From the NCBI RefSeq assembly GCF_003369915.1, contig NW_022881614.1, forward strand, positions 18,888,336-18,952,335: 64,000 nucleotides of DNA, written 5' to 3'. The notes under the pieces were generated by a model, which was not told the origin of the DNA, ran no database searches, and worked only from the letters and a program-made list of their open reading frames with translations. Numbering within the stretch: the stretch's first letter is position 1; each line of letters starts with the position of its first letter. The DNA comes from Drosophila miranda. Lineage: Eukaryota > Arthropoda > Insecta > Diptera > Drosophilidae. Shown here piece by piece: positions 55,512-64,000 of the stretch. The translations under genes were made by a program, and so were the position numbers.

Positions 55512-56339
55512 TTCATGCGCATTTTATACCTACTGCCAGGTTGTTTGCATTTTATACCTTCTGCCAGGTTATTTAACTGCCGATCACTGTGATACAGCCG
55601 CAGACCAAGCAGCCGCCCACTGTGGGTCAGACGCTGCTTGGGTTTGGTTGGATTGTAGGCCCTTTGGGGCGTCCATCGGTGGTCAAGAAGGGAAGTGGTT
55701 TCTTTCCTTCTTTCTGGTGCGGGCCCCGTTTTGGGGTGCGCCGCCTAGACGGTGGGTGTGTCTGTTGGCCTGCTCCATGACCTTTGACCCCTATTGTGAC
55801 CCTTTGTGTTCCGCTAGGAGTAGGGAGCCTTTGAGACTTTGGCACGGGCCTTGCCCTGCTGGCGCCATCTGTTGGTCAGGTTGCTGCGGGCGATCGGGCT
55901 TTCGCCCTCTACCGGAGCTTCCCTGTGGTACCTTTCGGGTTTCTCCGCTGCCTAACTCTGTTAAGCAGCTGATATCTAGATCAGCTGGCATGACAAGCGC
56001 ATTTGCAGGGAGAGTGGAGCCGGGAGAGCGACCCTAAGTTACAGCAATTGTAAAAAGAAAGAAGAAGGCACGGATAGTGGGAGCGCAGAGGGCACTCTCA
56101 GAGAGGAAATTTCTCACCCCTCACCCCTGGCCTTGGTCATCGTTCTGCATCAAGGGCCTCCGGAGCTCGTGGATGTGGCAACTCCTATGCTTAGGCATTC
56201 TCCTGGGTATGTACGGACTCCAGTGTTGTTGTAGTTACCCATCTGGTTTCGTTTCCCTGCAGATGTCGCAGCTATAGGCTGCCCGCCCGGGAGCACCAAG
56301 GAAACGCGTCCGCACTTGTTCACACTTCTACTGTCTACC

Positions 56340-56353
56340 CGGTCCGTGTGGTG
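56340..56353. repeat. target-site duplication of R1-clade LINE, right copy
   Basis: CGGTCCGTGTGGTG, identical to 51519-51532. The following host sequence (TGTATCCG...) begins the CG8468 downstream region. Confidence 0.9.
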
Positions 56354-57287
56354 TGTATCCGTTTATCTGTCTCTGCAGGTAGTATATAAGTCTGTTTGAT
56401 TAAGAGCACACCGGCAGAAGGGCACTTGTTCCATATTCATAGATGCCTCATCGTTTGTTTATTTGCTCTGTCCACAATCAAACGAATGCAGCGTCGAAGT
56501 GCATTCAACCCACGACCGGTCGCTCGGTTTGATTGATTGATAAATGTATATGTATCTACATCTACTCGTATGTACAGGCTAGGCTAGGAAACAACGGATA
56601 GTACAACCACAGAGCTGCAGTATCTCTTATAAAATAAACAAATGCTTCGTCTGTTACTAGCTTCATGAACTTCATGGTTCACATTCTCTATCATATCATA
56701 CATCATGTTAAATAACTGAACAAACGATTCTTAACTTGGCAGTCGACTTGTGGCCCAGCCATAGCTATGTGCACACAGCTGCTTACAGCTATCATAATAA
56801 TATTAATAATGTTTTAGGCTCTCCTCTCCTCTACTCTTCTCGCTTATGCATTGCATAGCCACTAAATTCTAGTTCAACGTTGTCAACTCCACTTCACGGA
56901 TCTAAAGCTTATAGAAAGGCGTAGTAACTACTGCACCACGCTGCACACTTACTGTGCTTGTTGTTGTATGGGTTTATGTGTGTATCTGTGTGAGGCACTC
57001 GATAAGGCTGAAGGCACGAACATTACACTTAGTCTAATCTTAACGTATCAAGTACTTGCGGAACGCCACGCTTCAGGGCTGTTCGCTGTCACCTACTCAG
57101 CGCCTCCGCAGTCTCCACCCCCATCGACATCGACATGGACATGGAAATCGATCTTAACATCGAGTGATTGGCAATTATTGTTGGATCCGAGCAGCAGCAG
57201 CATTGGCGCGCGCGGCCCGTGCTCGTATCAGAAGTTGTATCTGTTGTGACGTCGACGGACGCCTCGTTGTCTGGCGGTTAATGCTGT
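56354..57287. other. 3' flank of CG8468
   Basis: AT-rich, including the expected 3' UTR of the minus-strand transporter gene. No coding frame is seen. Confidence 0.5.
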
Positions 57288-59301
57288 CTATGCTGCCGGC
57301 AGGGGGGTGATCTTCTCGTTGCGTCCCTGTTCCCACCTGGCCACGTAGGTGAGGGGGTAGCAAAGGAAGGCGGACAGCAGGATGAGGCCACCGGCAAAGT
57401 AGAATGCCATGTCGTAGCTCTGGGTCGCTTCATACAGGGCGCCTAAAAGTTAGGACGGATCACATTCAGTACATGTCATTAGGAGTGGAGTGGTTAGTGG
57501 AAGACGATGACTCACCTGCAATGGGGGTGCCGAAGGTGGCCGCCAGGCCCTGGAAGAGCATAAGGAATCCGTAGGCATTAGTCAGCTTCTCGAGTCCAAT
57601 CAGTTCGACGGCAATCAGCGATCGCAGCGCCGAGAAGCAGGCAATGCAGACGCCGAATAAGGCGACCGAATAAGGCAAAGATCCATTGGCTGGTGGTATT
57701 GATGACCACGCCGCTGAAAATGGTTGCAACGCCGCCGGCGGTCAAGGCGAAGTTGTTCAGCCAAAGTGGCTTGACGGCAGGAAAGGAGCTGATGGAGCCG
57801 CAAACGATCCTAGCGAAGGTGTTGACTAGGCCAATGGCAGAAAGTATAGCGGTGCCCTGATCCTGGGTCATTCCCGCGTGGACAGCACGGTCCTGCACGA
57901 AGCTGAAGGGCACAAAGAAGCCCATCATTGTCAGGACGCCACTGACTGCCAGGCACATGAAAGACGCGTACTTCAGAAGGCTGGTGTCGAGCATGGTAGC
58001 CAGGGTGCGACGCACCGCCTCCGGGCAGATGCGGCATCCCTTCTGCCGGTCCTGCAGCATGTCCTGCTTGGTTGGCAGGCGCGTGACGGACATGTGGTAG
58101 GCCAGCGAGGTCTGGGACTGGTATTGCGGGATCCTGGTGAGCGAGCCGGAGAAGAAGATGTCGTCCCTGTACATGGGCCTCGACGAGGATGTGGCCTGTC
58201 CGTGATGGCCATCGTTGCCGGCGGCGGCGGCTGCGGCACTCTTGACCAGGTCCTGGGGCCGTCGTCCGGAGACGGTGTGGCGGCGAGCCTGAATGGTCAC
58301 TGACTTGGCATCAGTTCGGTGCCCTTGCTGCCGCCCGCCGTGACCGAGGGACGACGCTCCAGGTTCATGCCCTTGAAGATCTCCTGGGCGGTGGGGTAGT
58401 GGTTGCGCTGCGAAGCGCCCATGTATGTGTTGTGGGCAGAATTGGGCATGGAATAGGCGAAGCGACCCTCGGGCAGCGGCTTGGTGAAGGCCGCCTGGTG
58501 GAGCTGGGGCGTGGGGGCCACTGTGTTGCCGTGGCCGTTGAGCTTGCTCTTCTCCTGCTCGTCGCCAGCCTCCTCATTGGTCGCCGACAGGGTGATCGGC
58601 TGGATGGGACGGAAGGCCAGACCGAATAGGGCGCAGGACATTACAATGATGCCCTGAATAGCCAGAGTATGGCGCCAGCCCGTCTCAAGCATAGTCTTGG
58701 TCAGCGGCGCAAACACAAAAGTGCCCACGCCGGAGCCGCACATGGCGACGCCTGTGGCTAGGGCACGCCACTTCTCGAAGTAGAAGCCAATGATTACCAC
58801 CGCCGGGATGTAGACCATGCAGAAGCCGATGCCGCCCAGCACGCCGTATATGATAAACAGGAACTCCACGCTGGTGGCGAAGTACGAGAGCCCGAAACAG
58901 ATGCCAGCAAAGATGGCTCCGGTTATGGTCACTGCGCGGAAGCCGAACCGATTCGCCAGGGCGCTTACAAAGGGACCGGCCATCAGGTAGCATCCACTGA
59001 GCAGCGACGAGACAAACGACACGTACGCCTTGCTCACGTGGAACTCTGCCATGAGCTGCTGCTGAATCAGTGGGGAGCAGAAGACTATGCCGTCGATTAC
59101 GGTGCAGCAAAGGAAGGAGGCCACCATCACCACCCACGCCCAGCCGCTGTCCGGTGGCACCACAACAGCCGCCTCTTCGATTTGCTCCTCATCCTCCTGC
59201 TCTTCGTTCTCTGCCTTCTTGATGGCGATGTCCGGCTGCTTGGGCACCAGGGCGCGGGCCGATGTCACCTCGTCCTGTGATTTCGTTTGCTGTGTGGCCA
59301 T
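57288..59301 (-). pseudogene. CG8468: monocarboxylate transporter (MFS), two frameshifts
   Basis: Exon 1 runs 59301-57516, exon 2 57442-57288 (TAG). The layout is that of MCT/SLC16: an acidic N-tail, then PPDSGWAWVVMVASF (the family signature [D/E]G[G/S][W/F][G/A]W), six helices, a long cytosolic loop, and six more helices ending AFLCYPLTYVARWEQ. The loop loses one base near 58309 (the upstream frame runs ELMPSQ then TGA, the downstream frame restarts KSVTIQARRH). A 13-nt tandem duplication of GCCTTATTCGGTC near 57652-57677 shifts the frame in helix 10. The family moves lactate, pyruvate or related acids with H+ across the plasma membrane. Only the first half could be made. Confidence 0.9.
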
Positions 59302-61486
59302 TGCTGAGCTGTGGATGGACAGAGAGAGAGAGGATCAGTAAAGATCTCATAGATATAGCCATCTGCCATATTGCCATATTCGGGTGTTACGCAAATGTTT
59401 ACCTAATCGAAATGGCAGACGCCGTTGCCGTGGATATAGCTATTTTTAAGTGTCACGTGCTCCGATACCCGCACACAATCGAACAGTTTCGTGCTCTATG
59501 CACCTGTCCGTGTATCCACGTAACATATCTGCGAGATAGCCGATAGCCGAAGGTGTGCGGATTGTGGGGGGGGGGGGGGGGGGTATGGCATTGTCGGGAT
59601 GTCAAACGTCAGGCCAATGCCAGGGCTATACGTGTGTACATATTCCTCTAGCACTCTCGGAGTGCGTCAACAGCCGTTCGGCGATTGTCTTGCCACAACA
59701 CAAATATGAAATGGAATTTTCAATTATGTATTGTATCCAAATTCATCGGAGGAGTCTCTCAGACTTAAGATCGTTCTGTATGACAGTCACACATAGAGTA
59801 CATCTCTCGGCATATACTATCTATACTATACTCGTATGTATCTGTCGGAGTAGAGTGTGGGTGGATGGATTTTGCTTTTACTTTTTTTTATTTTTCCACG
59901 TCTTGTTTGTCCACCTTCCGTGCATCTTGCGGCTAACAAACTTCTGGCCTTGAGACCTGCCCCGTTGCCTTTATCTAATCTGATCTAATTGTTGGGTCAG
60001 CAATTGTTGTAGCAGTAGCTGCCAGCGTAGATCCCGCTGCCAGATCGGCCAGAAAGCTTACAACCACTCTGTAAGCAAGCGCACGATGAGGTATCCAAAA
60101 TGATCCCCCTGAAATCCCACGAAATGACAGGGCAATCAAAAAGTGTAGTGCCAGTGGCCCCGGGAGTACCCGGATAATACCGTAGATAATAGCAGAGATT
60201 GCTGCTGGCCTAAAGGTTTAAAATCAGATAAATGCCGGATAACCGGCTGCTAATCGAGGCAGTGGCAGTGCCGTCTGGGCGTCTGCGCTCCATAAATTAA
60301 TTGATTACACCTCCATCTTATCGCAGCGGATTTGCCTTTGGGTGCTCTAGATAGAGAGATACTCGTACCTGGCAACGCCCATGGCAGCGGACTGGACCCA
60401 CCACGTGAGCAGAGCACTCTGATAATTTCGTTTCCTTTATGGCCGAATTTCGGGTATGCCATTGACCAAGCAGAGCCAATTTATGCGATCCCATAAAGTA
60501 GCGAGTGCTGCGATAGGCCACACAGAAACAGAAACAGTGGCCGGTAACCCTTGTGGAACTCTTGTTTGTTATGCAATCCAGAAGTGTGGCCCCCCCTCCC
60601 CACCCTGTCCAACCCAAGCACCACCTCAAACAAACACACCCATCGAAGCCCGATCCGCGACTCGTATTTCAGATTTTGTTGTTTTCAGTTTCATGCCTAA
60701 ATGACCTCGTGGCACTGCTGGGATGAGGAAGCACTGCGGCTCGAGGCACGGCATTTGGAGGAAGGGAAGCCCTTCAAGTATCGAACCATAACTGGCTTGC
60801 AACAGCCCCCATCCCCCAGACCCCAGACCCCAGCCACAAAGCCATGTCGAAAATGTTTCTTGGGGTACAAATTGGTGCAGGACGCGCCCAGACAAAGTCT
60901 TTCCTAAGTTTGCCCTATGGTTGGGGGTATGAATACTATCTTCAGGGGTCTGGGTCTGTCAGCGTTTAATCTATGTCCTGCGGTATAGAAATCGATTTAT
61001 ATTTTTCTTTAATCCGAGCGACCTGATTCCCTTGGGCTTGGTAAGAGTATTCCAGTTTTGATCTACTGAAAATCCTATTCTCCTATTCATTCTCACTCTT
61101 TTCTGTTTTGTTTGCTCTGTGGGTTTGGATTTGGCCCCGCATGTGCTGGATGATGTGACACGGCGGCTCCTGGCTCCTGTGACCTCCCGCAGCGAGCAAA
61201 CAGTGGGTGCCTCCCGCCCATCCATCATCCGTGAATGGCAAAGCATTTGGCAGAGCAGAAGGTGGTGGCCAGTGAATGACCAGGGGGACGGAAGGTCGAC
61301 AGTTGTCAGCGCCAATTGTGACTCTTGACAGCGTTTAAATTGATGCCCGATGTCGATTGATCTAATAAATGTTATAGGTGGTAATCCGCACATATGGTGT
61401 CCAAGTGGAAGGGTAGGGGCAGACACTGAGGAGAGAAAAGGCACACAGTTAGAGAGACAGACAGACAGACCCTTCTCCTTGGGCCA
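59302..61486. other. CG8468 upstream region, no gene seen
   Basis: About 2.2 kb of non-coding DNA that should hold the CG8468 promoter and 5' UTR. It contains an 18-base G run (59566-59583) and, just before the LINE, a short CAGA repeat (about 61457-61470). Small open frames have no plausible composition. Confidence 0.5.
59566..59583 (+). repeat. poly(G) run of 18
   Basis: Eighteen consecutive G. Long G runs are rare in Drosophila and error-prone in sequencing, so the exact length is uncertain. Confidence 0.8.
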
Positions 61487-64000
61487 AGCGGTCCTGAAAG
61501 GCGGCAAGGTGAGGATCGGCTGGACCATATGTAGGATCCGGGAAAGAGATGGACTCCCAAGGTGCTACCGATGCCTGGAACCCGGGCATATCGCACGGAA
61601 CTGCAAGAGTACAGTGGACAGGAGTGGCTGCTGCATCAAATGCGGGGAGAAAGCAGCTGGAAAGAAGGAGGTCACGCAGGAGGCAGGCACTAAAAACTGC
61701 CCAGCCACGCGAAGCGGGGTCGGCAAAACCAGGACGACATGCAGTTGATTCAACTTAACCTGAATCACTGCAGGGCCGCACAGGATCTCCTGACGCAGAC
61801 GGTGCGCGAGCTTGGCTCTGAGGTGGCACTCCTCAGCGAACCACATAAAGTGGGCAGCAGCAGCGATTGGGCCACGGACCTTACTGGCAAAGCGGCCCTG
61901 TGGCTCTGTGGCGTCGACGCGCCACAATTGCGTGACACCAAGTCGGCAGATGGGTTCGTCCGAGGGTATGTAGGCGGCATATGGTTCTAAAGCTGCTCCC
62001 TGGCACCCAACCTCTCACTGGAGACTTTCAGCCGCATTATGGACGAGCTGAGCTGCGATCTGCGAGGACGGAACAACGTCGTAGTCGGAGGCGACTTCAA
62101 CGCCTGGGCCCTGGAATGGGGGTCCTCCCGTACAAACGCCAGAGGCCGGACGGTGTTGGAGGCTTTTGCCTCTCTGGACGTCGTCCTTCTGAACGAAGGG
62201 TCCCAACACACATTCAGCAGGGCTGGTGTAGGGTCGATCATCGATCTCTTCTATGCCAGCAGCACGCTGGCCCGGCACGCCCGATGGAGGATCAGCGACG
62301 TATACACTGCCAGCGACCACGAGGCCATACTATGCACCCTGGGCACCCTTGCCCGATCGAGAGGTACCCCGTTCCGGCATGGGAAGGAGTACCGCCAGGA
62401 CACGCTGAGGGCCCAAGCCTTCGCAAGCGCCCTTGGGAGCTACTCTGCAAACGATGCAGACGGAGCCAACGATATGGCGACCAAATTGGTGGACGCACTT
62501 GAAGGCGCCTGCGACCAGAGCATGCTACCGAGAGGGACGTTCCGGAAGCACAAGGATCCGGTTTTCTGGTGGAGCGAAGCGATTGCGGTTCTCCGTAGAA
62601 CCTGCCACCGGGCCAGAAGGCTGCTCCAGCGAGCCAGAGGCACACCGCGCTTGGCCCGATGCAGCGAGACCTACAAAGCGGCGAGGAAGGATCTGAAGAC
62701 CGCCATAAGGAACAGCAAGAGGGAATGCTTCCTTAAGCTGTGTGATGCCGCCGAAGAGGACCCCTGGGGAGGCGCGTACAGGATGGTGGTGAAGAGGCTA
62801 AACGCGGGCAGCAAAGCCCCAACAGATCCAGAGGCACTGGAGGGAATAGTCAGCGCACTGTTTCCTCGAGGACGGCAGATCCCTAGCTCCCTGCGCTTCG
62901 AGCACAGCCCGAGCGACATCTGCGAGGTTACGGTAGCCGAGGTGTTGCAGGCAGGCAGAAACCTGATACCTAGGAAGGCTCCGGGTCCGGATGCGATCCC
63001 CAACAGCGCGCTGAAGCTGGCCATGTACGACGGGGTCCTACGGCTCCCGATGCCAGCAAACACTAACCTGGTGGGTTTCGCTGACGACGTCGCAATAGTG
63101 GCGGTAGCGAAGGAACTTGCCGCAGTGGAGGAGCTTGCCAACGTCGCCATAAAAGCCGTTGAGGCGTGGCTAGCCGCCGCGGGGCTGGAGCTGGCGGCCC
63201 AAAAAACGGAGGCGGTCCTGATATCCAGCCGTAAAGTGGTCGATACCGCCAGAGTGCAGGTTGGTGGGACCGCGATCCAATCGCAGAGGTCCATCAAGTA
63301 CCTAAGAGTCCTCATCGACACGCGCCTGTCCTTCAAAGAGCATCTGAAATACGTCCACACGAAGGCCGGTGGGACCGCGGGAGCGCTATCCAGGATGCTG
63401 CTAAACACCAGAGGGCCAAAGCAAGCAACGAGGAAACTGCTGACGAGCGTCGTGACGTCGCAGATGCTCTACGCCGCACCGGTGTGGGCAGAAGCCGCGA
63501 AGGTGAGGAGCTACATGCGAGGAGTGGAGGCAACGTACAGACTGTGCGCCATTAGGATCGCGTGCTCGTTCCGGACCATCTCAGACGAAGCTGCGTTAGT
63601 CATTGCCGGGCAAGTTCCGCTCAGGGAGCTGATAAGGGAGAGGAAGGAGATCCATGATGCCATGATGGACAGTGCAGCCGAGGTACGCTCCAAAGCAGAA
63701 ATTAAGGACGCCGCCAGAAGGACCAGCATAGACAGATGGCAGACTCGATGGGACCACTCCCCCAAAGGCCGATGGACCCACACCCTCATCCCAAGCATAG
63801 CATAGCAAGGTTGAAAGGATGCACGGCCAGGTGGATTTCTACCTTACCCAGGCACTGAGCGGACATGGCTGCTTCCGCGGCTACCTCAAGCGCTTCGGCC
63901 ACGAGACAGAGGACTGGTGCCCCGAGTGTGGCACAGGCATAGAGGAGGACGCTCGCCACGTCCTCTACGACTGCCACAGGTTTTACCTTGAGCGTCAGAC
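61487..64000 (+). mobile_element. second R1-clade LINE, 5' truncated, runs off the window
   Basis: Begins within the gag RNA-binding domain (GGKVRIGWTICRIR), then CCHC knuckles (CYRCLEPGHIARNC, CIKCGEKAAG), endonuclease from 61739 (IQLNLNHCRAAQDLL, GGDFNAWALEWGS, SDHEAIL), RT, and a Cys-rich C-terminus (CPECGTGIEEDARHVLYDC) reaching the window edge. It is related to the LINE at 51533-56339 but is a different family, of opposite orientation. It has a stop in the endonuclease (TAA at 61988-61990), a large in-frame deletion in RT and a frame change near 63800. Confidence 0.85.
61739..63805 (+). pseudogene. R1-clade LINE endonuclease-RT with in-frame RT deletion
   Basis: The endonuclease frame to 61990 ends at TAA, and the same protein resumes at 62039 in another frame and stays open to 63805. 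In RT the sequence passes from GPDAIPNSALKLA straight to MYDGVLRLP...GFADDVAIV. Compared with the other R1-type LINE here, about 190 residues are missing, including motif A with its catalytic aspartate and PQGSVLGP. The rest of RT (thumb and terminal region) is well preserved. Confidence 0.8.

Larger units (their letters stand above)
51533..56339 (-). mobile_element. R1-clade non-LTR retrotransposon (LINE), internally deleted
   Basis: Bounded by a 14-bp target duplication (51519-51532, 56340-56353), with a poly(T) tail of 17 (51533-51549) at the 3' end of the minus-strand element. Reading from 56339: a 5' UTR of about 800 bp, a gag-like ORF1, endonuclease, RT, and a C-terminal Cys-rich motif with no RNase H, which is the R1-clade layout. 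The insertion is not in rDNA. The 5' end looks complete or nearly so. Internal deletions and frame breaks make it inactive, but RT is open over 628 residues. Confidence 0.88.

Overview
This is nuclear DNA of a Drosophila. Genes have short GT-AG introns, DRE and Motif 1 promoter elements are present, and the transposons are of fly families. The gene set (beta4GalNAcTA, a DNAJC11-type gene, Hsc70-5, Mdr50, a SMYD gene, Usp20-33, the SNRK-type kinase CG8485, Opa1 and the monocarboxylate transporter CG8468) matches, from memory, the 50E-F neighbourhood of D. melanogaster 2R (Muller element C). At least five neighbouring genes that are single-copy in flies carry independent frameshifts, nonsense codons, lost splice donors or deleted catalytic motifs, and about 40 percent of the window is transposon. 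A linked series of decayed housekeeping genes is what a non-recombining neo-Y would show. Muller C is neo-Y in D. miranda, so that is the inferred source; species and sex linkage are not proven here.

Layout, left to right. 1-527: 3' end of an unrecognised gene. 1155-2260: Helitron-like element of the obscura-group ISY/SGM type. 2470-8839: BEL/Pao LTR retrotransposon with 372-bp LTRs and an ATAAG target duplication. 9884-11390: intact beta4GalNAcTA (-). 11807-13726: broken DNAJC11-like gene (-). 14429-17179: intact Hsc70-5 (+). 17914-22940: Mdr50 pseudogene (-). 24172-25686: SMYD pseudogene (-). 25727-27312: diverged direct repeats with a decayed Gln/Tyr-rich reading frame between them. 27884-30706: Usp20-33 pseudogene (-). 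31636-34722: open SNRK-type kinase gene (+). 35338-47645: Opa1 (+), whose 5' UTR is split by a 7.5-kb nested insertion, an I-like LINE that was itself hit by a Ty3/gypsy element. 47857-56353: transposon pile-up of a solo BEL LTR, a decayed copia-like element and an R1-clade LINE. 57288-59301: CG8468 pseudogene (-). 61487 to the end: a second R1-clade LINE.

Intact and dead genes alternate. Hsc70-5, beta4GalNAcTA, the kinase and the visible part of the first gene keep full frames, while Mdr50, Usp20-33, SMYD, CG8468 and CG8531 do not; Opa1 is doubtful. The insertions can be ordered in several places from target duplications and nesting. Exon coordinates come from reading splice sites and frames by eye; family assignments are from memory of the families, without database searches.
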